Positions 1 to 9,085 of a stretch of 33,586 nucleotides of DNA are shown here, piece after piece (position 1 is the first letter of the stretch; each line of letters starts with the position of its first letter). Source of the stretch: Candidatus Auribacter fodinae. Its GTDB lineage: Bacteria > Auribacterota > Auribacteria > Auribacterales > Auribacteraceae. The DNA lies in contig QZJZ01000063.1 of NCBI GenBank assembly GCA_003599815.1, forward strand, positions 1 through 33,586, in the 5' to 3' direction. The translations under genes were made by a program, and so were the position numbers. A model generated the notes under the pieces. That model worked only from the letters and a program-made list of their open reading frames with translations. It did no database searches and was not told where the DNA came from.

Positions 1-1128
1 GGGTTCGGCGGAGGCGGCGCGGGTATCAGCATTCCGGCGGGCGGCAAAATATTTACAGGAACCGGTGAAAGCTCAGGAGGTTACTCAGGCGATCCCGTAG
101 TTGTAGACCCGAACCTGTTTGACGCTTATGTCCATTCACGAGATATCGTGTTCAGCAACGATAATCCACAGCTTGGCGAAGAAATATCCATCGGCGCGAT
201 AATCCGGGCTGACGGGTTCGGCTATAAAGAAGATATACCCGTAGGGTTCCATGAGATATATCCGACTTTCAGCGACACTCAAATAGGATACCCGCACTAT
301 ATTCCTCAACTCTACGCCGGAACGACTAAATATTTATCGACATCATGGACAAATTTCGCTGAGGGCGTATATATTATCGAAGTACGCTTTGATAATACCT
401 ATACCGATGCGAATAATACAAATAATGAAGCTTCACGGGCAATCATTGTCGGTGAACTGAACCAACTTCTGGATATCATCATTAACCTGCCTGTGGAAGG
501 CATGACGTATCACTGTATCCGCGATATAATCACCATTAAATTCGAGGTCTGGCAGGGATTCACCATGCTTGCGCCGTCAGACCTTGAAACACTCGTGTTG
601 AAATTCTCCGACTCGCTATCACTGGTCTCGGATATTGTTGTGGTGAAAAACGGCGAACTGGTTAATGGATCTTTCGATCCTTCAAATTATGTCTATACGG
701 TCGCTATTCAAGCTCCCGTGCCTTCGACAGCGCCATCCGGCGAACTGTACCCGGGCATTATCACGGCAATAGCACAGAGAATCGAAAACGATTCGCTCCT
801 GAACGGTTCTGACAGTGTAGGCATTAACCTGACAGCAGGCAAAGCGCCGCCATCCAGCCTCGACCTGTTTGCCACTAGTTATGCTGTACAGCTGACATGG
901 CCGGAAGAAACAGGCGTCAGCACATATAATGTTTATCGCGATGATGCCGGTATAGCAACAGTCACAGATACACAACTGCAAAGCATATTCACCTTCATTG
1001 ATTACGACGTTATCATGGAACAGAGCTACGACTTTTTCTGTATCTCAGTTGATTCCATAACCGGAAAAGAAGGGATTGTGTCGTCTCCTGTCATAAACAA
1101 AACTGTGCCGAAGAGGAGGAGACGATAA
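1..1128 (+). CDS. C-terminal part of a large secreted surface protein (CARDB-like and FnIII-like domains)
   Basis: The frame is open from base 1 to the TAA at 1126-1128, so the gene begins before the window and the GTG at 148 is only an internal codon. The visible 375 residues begin with a Gly-rich stretch. A CARDB-like beta domain follows (about nt 130-460), with the typical pattern of a short 'VRFDN' strand and then Asn-rich 'ANNTNNEA' before the last strand. A second beta domain lies at about nt 470-840. A fibronectin type III-like domain lies at about nt 850-1110 ('VQLTWPEE', 'YNVYRDD'). The protein ends in a basic Lys-Arg run and has no PEP-CTERM signal. The following gene starts in a TAATG overlap, so the two are probably co-transcribed. 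The role is likely adhesion or scaffolding outside the cell; the precise function is unknown. Confidence 0.8.
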   Translation, partial: GFGGGGAGISIPAGGKIFTGTGESSGGYSGDPVVVDPNLFDAYVHSRDIVFSNDNPQLGEEISIGAIIRADGFGYKEDIPVGFHEIYPTFSDTQIGYPHYIPQLYAGTTKYLSTSWTNFAEGVYIIEVRFDNTYTDANNTNNEASRAIIVGELNQLLDIIINLPVEGMTYHCIRDIITIKFEVWQGFTMLAPSDLETLVLKFSDSLSLVSDIVVVKNGELVNGSFDPSNYVYTVAIQAPVPSTAPSGELYPGIITAIAQRIENDSLLNGSDSVGINLTAGKAPPSSLDLFATSYAVQLTWPEETGVSTYNVYRDDAGIATVTDTQLQSIFTFIDYDVIMEQSYDFFCISVDSITGKEGIVSSPVINKTVPKRRRR

Positions 1129-2183
1129 TGAATATTTTTTTCGTGAAAAATAATACATCTAACATATATCAAAGGAGTGCAAACAGAATGGGTACACTAG
1201 CCTGTAAGAGAGGATTGCTCATCTGTCTCAGCGTCATGCTCATCAGCGGGCAAACGTACGCGGCGGCCCTGATGGATGGGACATTCGGGTCTAAAGGTGA
1301 GTCGGGTATCTGGTTTGACCCGAGTTACGACGTAATGTCTCCTGTCGCCCAAATCTCATCACCGGGCATTAATTTTGCCGGAGCAAACGGTGTCAACGCA
1401 CCTCTTGCGCAGGTTCACGAATTCGACGCCGCTATATCGACCGATGATACTGGCGGAGCAGGTTATTTTCTCACGGAAAGCGCTTTCTCGTCCATGATTA
1501 CCCTCACGGTAACACCGACATATACCGACGCGTCACCAGCGCAGACCGGGCTTCCGTACATCATTCAGCACTACACCATTTCGAATAATACCGCCTCAAC
1601 AGTGAATAATATCTGGATGATGAATTACCTCAACGCCGATTTATTCCGATCAAATACTGAAAATCCGGCTCAGCGGGTTGGACTGCTCAATGACGAACAG
1701 GCCACTCTGGCATTGCTGGAAGGAGGACATGCGGAAAATCTTATTTTTCATCAATATCAGGCAGACAACACTGAAATCTTTTTTCATGGCGTAATGCTGA
1801 AAGACGGTGAACTTTTCGGCGCGGACAGGTACATGATTGAAGGGCCGGGAACCATAAGCGGCGGCGGTGATGCTGTGTATGATGAAATCTACTATAATGG
1901 AACTCTCAATTTTTCCGATGCAGGATTATTTTATACCAGCGGTATCCCGACACATTACACGTCGCTGGCTGAATACGCGTTCGCTATCGCATTCAATGTC
2001 GGGCCCCTCGCTCCGGGTGAATACGCTGAAATCGCGATCGCCATGTCAACAGAAACGGGATTATTCGCCGAAGATTATTTTCAGATGCAGTACCCCACGC
2101 TGTTGATCCCTGAACCGGCAACCGTAATTCTGGTGTGCATGGGGGCACTTTCATTACTGAGAAAAAGAAAAAACATCAGGTAA
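1128..2183 (+). CDS. PEP-CTERM sorting-domain protein
   Basis: This is a secreted beta-rich protein of 351 residues whose C-terminus is a PEP-CTERM signal: 'IPEPATVIL', a hydrophobic helix and the basic tail 'LRKRKNIR'. It should be recognised by an exosortase, which is not in the window. Two starts are possible. The ATG at 1128 overlaps the previous stop and has GAGGAGGA seven bases upstream. The ATG at 1188 has AGGAG (1173-1177) ten bases upstream and gives a normal signal peptide ending near 'TYAA'. The second start looks biologically better, because residues 1-20 resemble translated spacer. The central region (about residues 50-320) has no family I recognise; its 'YTISNNTAS' segment suggests a beta sandwich. 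It lies directly downstream of a surface protein and 95 bp before another, so all three may form one operon. Confidence 0.85.
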   Translation: MNIFFVKNNTSNIYQRSANRMGTLACKRGLLICLSVMLISGQTYAAALMDGTFGSKGESGIWFDPSYDVMSPVAQISSPGINFAGANGVNAPLAQVHEFDAAISTDDTGGAGYFLTESAFSSMITLTVTPTYTDASPAQTGLPYIIQHYTISNNTASTVNNIWMMNYLNADLFRSNTENPAQRVGLLNDEQATLALLEGGHAENLIFHQYQADNTEIFFHGVMLKDGELFGADRYMIEGPGTISGGGDAVYDEIYYNGTLNFSDAGLFYTSGIPTHYTSLAEYAFAIAFNVGPLAPGEYAEIAIAMSTETGLFAEDYFQMQYPTLLIPEPATVILVCMGALSLLRKRKNIR

Positions 2184-2278
2184 CGCCGGATAAAAAAAGA
2201 GGTATTTTGTAATACAGAATACACAAGGAGCCGATTATAAGGTATATAACGAAAATATTCCTTCAGGTGAGTTAAATA

Positions 2279-5200
2279 ATGTGTAAAAAAAACATAGGCG
2301 GCTCTTTAGTTTTACTTTTTTTTTTCTGTTTCTTCCCTGCTGATGCCTGCCCCGCGGATCCCGGCAGTATAAAAGGGCAGGTTACTGTCACGAATTTTCC
2401 GGAAAACGCTCTTGGATTCACGGTGGAAGCCGTCGACAACAGCGAAAACGTCATCACATCCGCCATTACCGGCAGTGACGGAACATACGAACTGACAGGC
2501 ATCACATCAACTCAGGCATATGTACGGGTACCGGAACAATTCGGCTATAAAAAAACATTTTACGCGAATGAATCACTTATTGCAAACGCCGACCCGGTTA
2601 CGATTATCCCCAACGGCATCGTCAACGGTATTGACATATCCATAGAAGAGCTCATAACTCAGCCGGATAACGATGGCGACGGTATTCGGGATGCCGAAGA
2701 AGTTGTACTCGGCTCCGACGGGTATCGAACCAGTCCCGGTATCGCCGATACGGATAATGACGGTATAGACGATCTGGAAGAAACAACACCGGGAACTGAC
2801 GCTTTTTTCACGAATCCTCTATTAGCCGATTCTGATAACGATTCTATCGGCGACTCGACCGACACTATTCCTGCTCACACATATGTCAAGATGCGCGTCA
2901 CGCACGGTGTTCTGGCGTCAGAAAGCACCACTGTTGTAGCGGAAATCAGGGATTTATATCATAACCTAATCAATAAAAACGGTATAGAATTCAGTTTAAC
3001 CTGCACGGGCAGTGCAGTATTTGCCAGTTCGGCTAATACCGGTACGCTGGTCAGCGGAGGCGGAACATCGACAGCTGTAGTACAGACAACTGGAGGCGTG
3101 GTCAGCATCGATATATCCAGCTCTGTTGTAGAAAATGTTGCCATTCAAGCAGTTGACAGCGATTCTCTCGGATTGTTAACGTTTTCCGCCGCTGTACCGT
3201 ACTATTCCGGCTATTTTCAAATACCTGAAATGGGCAGTGCCATGACCGATTCCCCCGTTCAGTTTGTCGACGATTTTGAACGGAATGTTCCGGTTAATAT
3301 TGCCTTTACCTTTTTCGGACAGGCAGTTGCCAATGCGGATATACACTCGAACGGATTTATCACATTTACCTTGTTTGAAGGTATCCCCACAGAAGCATTT
3401 TACCAGCAGATGTACACCAACGACCCCATACCCGACGCCTCAATCCCAGATAACTTTATAGCTCCTTACTGGGACGACCTCAACATAGAGTCACACGGTA
3501 CAGGCAAAATATCGTATGGCATTCAGCAGAATAACGCAGGGACTATATTCCGTATACGGTGGAAGGATCACGGCATTTATGATTCAAGAGAACTGTTCAA
3601 TGCCTCACTCACCTTTCATGCTGTCCTGTTTGAACACAGCAACCTTATTTTGTTCCATTATGAAAAACTGGTGAACGGACAGACGCGTATCGCTGACGGA
3701 AGAAGCGCAACTGTCGGACTGGAAAACAGTTCAGGTGCGCTCGGCGTCCAGTTTTCCTATAATACATCATCCGTGAGTGAAGGGATGTCAATAATCCTTT
3801 CTACCGCCGATGACACAACAGCTCATTTTCTTCCTTCTGCGGGAGATTATGATAACGACGGGCTATCCAATGAAGACGAACGAACAATCAGTTTTACCGA
3901 TCCGGTCAACCCTGACACGGACAGCGATGGACTGCCGGATAAGTGGGAACACGATTACGGGCTTGACCCCACATCTTCAACTGGTATTAATGGCGCGGAG
4001 GGAGACTTTGATAACGATGGGCTATCCAATGAAAACGAACTTTCCATCCTGACCGCGCCGAACGATTCTGATTCTGACGACGATGGACTCTCGGACGGCG
4101 ATGAAGTACTGATCTATCAAACACAACCTAAAACCGCTGATACAGATGGAGATACACTGTCTGACGGCGAAGAAGCCTATTACGGAACAGACGGGTTTCG
4201 CACCGACCCTCGTAAACAGGACAGCGACAACGACGGAGTAAACGACGCTGTCGACCCAATACCTGTTCACGCGCGGCTGGTCATTATAAAACCGCCTGAC
4301 ACGTTTATCGGTAATCCGGCGCCCGCTCCGGTGAAATTCCAGTTGTGGTCATTGGATGGCGACCTGCTGACGCCTGTCAATACGCTGGTGATTGATGCAC
4401 AGGTCAGCGGTTCCGCTTTCTTTGCTGATCCGGCTGTGAAAGGCTCCATACTCAATGGAGCAGGAACAAACTCGGTGAGAGTTCAGTTGAACAACGGTGA
4501 AGCGCATCTCAGGGTATGGAACTTTACAGAAGAAACCGTCTCTTTTTCTGTGTCCGACCCGTTCACGTCCGGTGTGCGTTTCCCGATGTCTGCCGCAGGC
4601 TTCGAAAATGTATCTTCTCGATTTGCAGATATATCGTCTGGCGAAAATCTTGTGCCGCTTACAGGCGATGATGTATCTGCCAGCCTGACGTTACCGCCCG
4701 GATTTTTCTTCAGGTTTTTCGGTGATTTGTACAGTTCTGTCAACACCTTAAAAATTAGCAGTAACGGCTATATTACCTTCAGCCCGCACGCCACAGCAGT
4801 TTCGAATAAAACTATTCCTTATCATGGATCGAATGACCCTGATGCGTATATCGCGCCCTTCTGGGACGATCTGGCAATCACATCCGGTGCGGTATATGCC
4901 GCTGTGCTCGGATCAGCTCCTTCACGGCGATTTGTGGTGCAGTGGAGCGGAATCAGCCTTGCTTCGGCTCCGCAATTAACGCTCACTTTTCAGATCATTT
5001 TATACGAACTCGATTCACTCATAGAGTTTCAATACGGTACTCTTGCCAATAACGGCAGTTCAGCCACTGTCGGTATCGAGAATGCCACGGGAACCAACGG
5101 CGTGCTTGTAGGGTACAACTCCGCTGTATTGAGTTCACAGAGCGGGATAGCCCTTTTTGACGGTACTTTGCCGTCTATGCGTTTCATTAACGGCGATTAT

Positions 5201-5728
5201 GACGGAGACGGACTGAGCGATCTGGATGAAATCAATACTCACGGTACCGACCCGGCTCTGCGTGACACAGACGGCGACGGATTGGAAGATAACACCGAAA
5301 TATCGGTTCACAATACTGACCCGGTCAACGCCGACCCTGACAATGACGGGCTCAACGATATGCAGGAAATTTTCGATTACGGCACAGACCCCTTTAACGC
5401 TGATTCGGATAACGACAGTTTCTCCGACTATCAGGAAGCCGTCGCCGGAACAGATCCGAACGATGCGGAATCATACCTGCGTGTAACCGTAATTCGACAG
5501 AATCCCCCGACTCTGGGATTTATTATCGAATGGAACGGTGTTGCCGGAAAAACATATCGTATCTGGGCAAAAGACGGTTCGCTCGGACCGGATTTCGTAC
5601 TATTAAAAGACAATGTTGCGGCATCGGAGCCAGTGTCATCGTATCAGGATGAAGGCGATGAAGATAAGGAAATACTGCATCCGCAGTTAGAGCCTGCCCG
5701 ACTCTATAAAATTACCGTTGTTGAGTAG
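2279..5728 (+). CDS. Secreted TSP3-repeat protein with duplicated NIDO-like domains
   Basis: The protein has 1149 residues and a signal peptide that ends near residue 23. AGGTGA lies eight bases before the ATG. The domains run as follows: a carboxypeptidase-regulatory/SdrD-like beta domain (about 30-115), a first block of thrombospondin type-3 repeats (about 130-195), an invasin/Ig-like domain (about 200-300) and a nidogen-like domain (about 308-508, 'APYWDDL'). Then come a second TSP3 block (about 523-659), an Ig-like domain (about 664-760), a second nidogen-like domain (about 763-960, 'APFWDDL'), a third TSP3 block (about 972-1067) and a C-terminal beta domain. The TSP3 units carry D-x-D-x-D-G loops, which bind Ca2+ in this family. 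No PEP-CTERM signal or other anchor is visible. A cell-surface or matrix structural protein is likely; the ligand is unknown. Confidence 0.88.
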   Translation: MCKKNIGGSLVLLFFFCFFPADACPADPGSIKGQVTVTNFPENALGFTVEAVDNSENVITSAITGSDGTYELTGITSTQAYVRVPEQFGYKKTFYANESLIANADPVTIIPNGIVNGIDISIEELITQPDNDGDGIRDAEEVVLGSDGYRTSPGIADTDNDGIDDLEETTPGTDAFFTNPLLADSDNDSIGDSTDTIPAHTYVKMRVTHGVLASESTTVVAEIRDLYHNLINKNGIEFSLTCTGSAVFASSANTGTLVSGGGTSTAVVQTTGGVVSIDISSSVVENVAIQAVDSDSLGLLTFSAAVPYYSGYFQIPEMGSAMTDSPVQFVDDFERNVPVNIAFTFFGQAVANADIHSNGFITFTLFEGIPTEAFYQQMYTNDPIPDASIPDNFIAPYWDDLNIESHGTGKISYGIQQNNAGTIFRIRWKDHGIYDSRELFNASLTFHAVLFEHSNLILFHYEKLVNGQTRIADGRSATVGLENSSGALGVQFSYNTSSVSEGMSIILSTADDTTAHFLPSAGDYDNDGLSNEDERTISFTDPVNPDTDSDGLPDKWEHDYGLDPTSSTGINGAEGDFDNDGLSNENELSILTAPNDSDSDDDGLSDGDEVLIYQTQPKTADTDGDTLSDGEEAYYGTDGFRTDPRKQDSDNDGVNDAVDPIPVHARLVIIKPPDTFIGNPAPAPVKFQLWSLDGDLLTPVNTLVIDAQVSGSAFFADPAVKGSILNGAGTNSVRVQLNNGEAHLRVWNFTEETVSFSVSDPFTSGVRFPMSAAGFENVSSRFADISSGENLVPLTGDDVSASLTLPPGFFFRFFGDLYSSVNTLKISSNGYITFSPHATAVSNKTIPYHGSNDPDAYIAPFWDDLAITSGAVYAAVLGSAPSRRFVVQWSGISLASAPQLTLTFQIILYELDSLIEFQYGTLANNGSSATVGIENATGTNGVLVGYNSAVLSSQSGIALFDGTLPSMRFINGDYDGDGLSDLDEINTHGTDPALRDTDGDGLEDNTEISVHNTDPVNADPDNDGLNDMQEIFDYGTDPFNADSDNDSFSDYQEAVAGTDPNDAESYLRVTVIRQNPPTLGFIIEWNGVAGKTYRIWAKDGSLGPDFVLLKDNVAASEPVSSYQDEGDEDKEILHPQLEPARLYKITVVE

Positions 5729-6044
5729 GACAATGCGGCATTTCTAAAACATCACACTAAACACATTGACAAAATTAAAGTTCAATTGAACCTTTTCGCT
5801 TTACACCATACTGTTCACTCTGACTACAAATCAGATACGACTAAGCCTTTTCGACTATCTGTGACAAAAAATCTCCATATCCTGATTATCAAATACATAA
5901 CGCAATACATCAGTCTGTTGGTTATTTAAAGCCGATATTTGCGATTAGCATTTTAAATTGTTTAAAAAATATTTTAAAAATTACCGCTTTCGAGTAGTAT
6001 GAAAACGTATGGTTGTTTCATAACTAATTTAAAAGGAGAAAACA
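5729..6044. other. Intergenic region upstream of the lipoprotein gene
   Basis: This 316-bp AT-rich gap contains no credible ORF. It holds a perfect 12-bp palindrome (5780-5791). A TTGACA hexamer at 5766-5771 has no convincing -10 at the right distance. A weak stem (ATGAAA 5999-6004 with TTTCAT 6016-6021) lies just before the ribosome binding site of the next gene. No terminator with a U-tract was found after 5728. Confidence 0.5.
5780..5791. repeat. 12-bp perfect palindrome (possible operator)
   Basis: GTTCAATTGAAC is self-complementary over all 12 bases and follows a TTGACA hexamer by eight bases. It lies about 250 bp upstream of the lipoprotein start. A palindrome of this size could bind a dimeric regulator, but one copy in AT-rich DNA can arise by chance. 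Confidence 0.25.
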
Positions 6045-6668
6045 ATGAACACCGTGAAAAAGAGTCTGCTTTTAATCCTTGGAGTAATGCTTATGATTGC
6101 CGGATGCGCAACCCAGAAAGCACAACTGCCTCCCGGAACAGCGACCAGTTTGGTCAATCTCCGTCATTCCCTCGCTAACGGTAAATTATACCTTGAACGA
6201 ACCAGTGAAACCCTGCGTGACCTTGTAAAAAATCCTCGCTTAAATACTCAACGGCAGATTGATTTATTTAATCAGGAGATGGTGGAGCTCGAACGCGTCG
6301 CACAGGAAGTGCGTGATATTAACCTTGATATGCAAACCAATACATCGAACTATTTTGATTCATGGAACAATGAAGTCGCGCAAATACAAAATCCTGAAAT
6401 TACAGCCGCAGGGCAAAAACGGATTGAAGAATCTCAAAAAGTAATGAGCGAAATTCTTGTAAAAATGGAACAGGCAAAAAGCAATATTGGCCCATATATC
6501 TCAGACTTAAGAGATATTCAGCGGTACCTCCAGAAAGACCAGACAGCCGACGGAGTAATGGCGTTAAAGCCTGCCATTGACAAGACATTAAATAGAGAAA
6601 ATGTTGCGCTACAAGAGCTTAATCAGATTATAAATGCGATAGACAAGATCACTCTCAGCGTAGAGTAA
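6045..6668 (+). CDS. Outer-envelope lipoprotein, helical, DUF2959-like
   Basis: The 207-residue product has a type II signal peptide with lipobox 'IAGC' and the lipidated Cys at position 21. AGGAG lies seven bases before the ATG. The mature part is almost all helix, with heptad-like stretches (about 35-100 and 125-200). A conserved-looking segment, 'YFDSWNNEV', is followed by a long helix and a 'YLQKDQT' turn. From memory this order resembles the DUF2959 lipoprotein family, whose function is not known. The gene stands alone and is convergent with the deacetylase operon end at 6876, with a MITE-like repeat between them. Lipoprotein identity is firm; family assignment is tentative. Confidence 0.8.
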   Translation: MNTVKKSLLLILGVMLMIAGCATQKAQLPPGTATSLVNLRHSLANGKLYLERTSETLRDLVKNPRLNTQRQIDLFNQEMVELERVAQEVRDINLDMQTNTSNYFDSWNNEVAQIQNPEITAAGQKRIEESQKVMSEILVKMEQAKSNIGPYISDLRDIQRYLQKDQTADGVMALKPAIDKTLNRENVALQELNQIINAIDKITLSVE

Positions 6669-6673
6669 GTTGG

Positions 6674-6796
6674 GAGTGCTGAAAAATTCTAAGTTTTTGC
6701 GTTAGCGACGTGGTGATTTCAAAATGAATAGAGCTGAGATTGCCACAGCCCCTTTGGGGGTCTCAATGACATTATCTTGTGACTTTTTCATCGCTC
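6674..6796 (+). mobile_element. MITE-like dispersed inverted-repeat element, copy 1 (about 123 bp)
   Basis: The element aligns with the reverse complement of 18085-18242. Shared blocks, in order, are a GAG.G.TGAAAAA end, 'GCGTTAG', 'GCGTGG/ACGTGGTGAT', 'GAGATT.CCACAG', 'TCTCAATGACA' and 'TGACTTTTTCATCG'. Copy 1 has a deletion of about 25-30 bp near its left end. It lies exactly between two convergent genes. It encodes no protein and carries a CCCC-TTT-GGGG hairpin (6749-6759). The inner arms resemble the widespread 'GTCATTGCGAGGAGC...GTGGCAATCTC' intergenic repeat that I recall from many environmental bacterial genomes. Confidence 0.6.
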
Positions 6797-6875
6797 TCTG
6801 TTATCCGACGATCAAAATTGCATATATAACAAGCATTGATTACAGGGAGTACGGTTTACATCCATTGTTGGCAGA

Positions 6876-8612
6876 TCAGCGATGGGTGTGCCGTACTCCC
6901 TGAAAGAACTGCCTGACATTAACGCCAATCTGGCGGGAATTATAGCCCCCTTCCTGAGAAAAAAGAATCGGCTTTTTTATGGCTCCGATAAGCTTTCCGA
7001 TAGTGAAAAAATCAGCAGGCCGCATACTCCACGTCCCTGTCGGGTCGCCTTTTGCCGTATCGACGCCAAGCGCAACGACAACGAATTCCGGTTGATACCC
7101 CTCGATTTTTCCAATCGCGTTCTGAAGCGTCTCACAATACTTTTCAGGCGTTATCTTCTCAGGCAGAGGGTAATTTACGTTGAAGCCAAGCCCATCCCCT
7201 TCGCCTTTCTCATCCTTGAACCCGGTGAAAAAGGGGTACGCAAACTTGGGATGCCCGTGAATAGAAATCGTCAGTACATCGTTTCTGTTGTAGAAAATGT
7301 GCTGTTGCCCGTTACCATGATGGTAATCGATATCCAGTATCGCTACCTTCCCGAACCTGCTTAACCGATGCGCCGCAATGGCCGCGGAGTTGAGATAGCA
7401 AAACCCGCCGAAACTGTTTATCTCAGCATGATGCCCCGGCGGCCTGACCAGCGCATACGCCAGACGGGAACCCTTCAGAATAAAGTCTGCGGCAGTCAGT
7501 GCGCAGTCAACAGCCCGTTTCGCCGCGCACCACGCGTTTTCATTGATGGGCGTGAATGTGTCGATACAATAATATCCCGCCCGCATCGGCAGTTCAACAG
7601 GAGGACGTGTACGGTTCCTGATCGGAAACACGTACGGATAAATGGATTTCCCTTTTTCAATCACCTCGCACACACTCTTAAAATAATCGACATACTTTTT
7701 GTCGTGGACCGCTTCAATGTTTTTTTGCGGATAATGTTTGGTTTTTACCTGCAAAAAAAGGTTGGTCCGTTCAAGTTCTTTCTTAATCGCTTTTATTCTG
7801 ACAGGCGATTCCACATATCCCCGTTCACGGACATGGTGTATCTCATGGATATCATTGACAGTAAGAATTATTTTTTTATCGTCAGGGACATGGGGCATTA
7901 AAGCGGACACCTGTTCCGGTTTAATATAGCGAAATTCCATCATTTTGATAGGATTATCCTTAAACGACGACACGACCATGGAAATGTATTTTGTGGGACA
8001 GACATCGGGATACTTGCGTTCCAGTATGGTGCGTACTATTCTTCGCGCGTAATTACGCTGTAGAGGTTTCTTTCTGCCCAGATCGTCAAATAAAAGGTAT
8101 GGCGGGTTGTCGTCTTCAGGTTTGAGGGGCGTTTCATATTTCGTATTCGCAATCGGGCGAACACCGAACCGTTCATAGAAAACAAGCCGTGCCTGATTCT
8201 GTTTCAGTATCTTTTTATCCCGGCACAACGCAGGGTCATCCGGCAGGCACTCCATAAACAGCCCGACTGCGCCAAGTTCAAGCGCTTCTTCCCTGACTCT
8301 TTCATAGAGTATTCCCCCGATCCCCTTGCCTGTTTCCAAACGGGCGGCGGAAATATAATCAAGGTAACAGAAATTAAGGTCTGAAAAGTACAACAGCAGG
8401 GCAAACCCTCGCACAGTCCCGCGCAGGTCTTCGGCGACAAACAGCGTAACGCGGTACTGAAACGTCAGCGGGTCTTTCAATTGCACGGGTATTTTCTCGA
8501 TATCCTCAGAGGATACAAGCGGAAACTGTTCTCTGAGGATCTGCTGTACCTGACTGAGCGCGTGCCTGTCAACAGGCAGGACATCGTCATAAATACGCCG
8601 TATGCTAAACAT
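6876..8612 (-). CDS. GNAT acetyltransferase - HDAC-family deacetylase fusion protein
   Basis: This is the last gene of the aminomutase operon. The ATG at 8612 follows the previous stop by two bases and has AGGA upstream. Residues 1-155 form a GNAT domain whose acetyl-CoA loop is 'TGKGIGG' (94-100). Residues about 250-575 form a histone-deacetylase/acetylpolyamine-amidohydrolase domain: 'RPPGHH' (390-395, the His pair of the active site), 'DIDYHHGNG' (427-435, Zn ligands D429 and H431), 'GVDTAKGDP' (third Zn ligand D518) and 'QEGGYN' (catalytic Tyr557). All catalytic residues are present, so a Zn-dependent amide hydrolase is expected, acting on an acetylated amine in the cytoplasm. The linker (155-250) is of unknown fold. 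One polypeptide therefore could both add and remove an acyl group, possibly on beta-lysine or its conjugate. A protein-lysine deacetylase is the alternative. Confidence 0.9.
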   Translation of the reverse strand: MFSIRRIYDDVLPVDRHALSQVQQILREQFPLVSSEDIEKIPVQLKDPLTFQYRVTLFVAEDLRGTVRGFALLLYFSDLNFCYLDYISAARLETGKGIGGILYERVREEALELGAVGLFMECLPDDPALCRDKKILKQNQARLVFYERFGVRPIANTKYETPLKPEDDNPPYLLFDDLGRKKPLQRNYARRIVRTILERKYPDVCPTKYISMVVSSFKDNPIKMMEFRYIKPEQVSALMPHVPDDKKIILTVNDIHEIHHVRERGYVESPVRIKAIKKELERTNLFLQVKTKHYPQKNIEAVHDKKYVDYFKSVCEVIEKGKSIYPYVFPIRNRTRPPVELPMRAGYYCIDTFTPINENAWCAAKRAVDCALTAADFILKGSRLAYALVRPPGHHAEINSFGGFCYLNSAAIAAHRLSRFGKVAILDIDYHHGNGQQHIFYNRNDVLTISIHGHPKFAYPFFTGFKDEKGEGDGLGFNVNYPLPEKITPEKYCETLQNAIGKIEGYQPEFVVVALGVDTAKGDPTGTWSMRPADFFTIGKLIGAIKKPILFSQEGGYNSRQIGVNVRQFFQGVRHTHR

Positions 8613-8614
8613 TT

Positions 8615-9085
8615 TTAGTTCCTGACAGTTGCTCCGCTTTCAAGGTTTTTGGTAAACATTACCAGCGAATCGTTCCTTTTGTAAAAGTCCTGAATCACTG
8701 CGGCACGGGTATACCCGCATCTTTCATATGTTGTACGAGCGCTGAGATAATGATCTCTGGATGACGTCTCAATACGGACAACAGCGTATCCATGAGCTTG
8801 TACCATAACCTTCTCGGCGGTTTCTATCAAATACCGTCCAACACCTTTTCGCTGGCTGTCCGGCGATACTACCAGCCAGTAAATATCCCAGCCTGACTGA
8901 GTGAACGGCGTGCGTCCGAAAATGATATACCCCTGCAAAACGTCGCCGTCTTTTTTGGAAACAATTTCGTAGCCTTCCTCTTCGTGTTCAGCAAGTATCT
9001 CATAGAGAGTCTCTATTTCCTCAGGAGAAAAAACCTCTGTTCTCTCTGCTATTCCAACATAACGATCAATTTCATGCACGTCCAT
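8615..9085 (-). CDS. GNAT-family N-acetyltransferase
   Basis: The 156-residue product has the GNAT acetyl-CoA signature 'QRKGVG' and a C-terminal 'YERCGY' strand-turn typical of the fold. Its length fits a single domain. GGAGG (9091-9095 on the complementary strand) lies five bases before the ATG. The gene overlaps the preceding ATP-grasp gene by 14 bases, so translation is probably coupled. In known ablA/ablB pairs a GNAT enzyme acetylates the epsilon-amine of beta-lysine. This protein, or the GNAT domain of the next gene, could do the same here; which one does is not decidable from sequence. Confidence 0.88.
   Translation of the reverse strand: MDVHEIDRYVGIAERTEVFSPEEIETLYEILAEHEEEGYEIVSKKDGDVLQGYIIFGRTPFTQSGWDIYWLVVSPDSQRKGVGRYLIETAEKVMVQAHGYAVVRIETSSRDHYLSARTTYERCGYTRAAVIQDFYKRNDSLVMFTKNLESGATVRN

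Noticed and set aside
6749-6759. CCCC-TTT-GGGG hairpin as intrinsic terminator of the lipoprotein gene
   Set aside because: No U-run follows, and it belongs to the dispersed repeat element.
7368-7901. 177-codon frame antisense to the deacetylase gene
   Set aside because: The opposite strand has complete catalytic motifs of a known family; this frame is a shadow.
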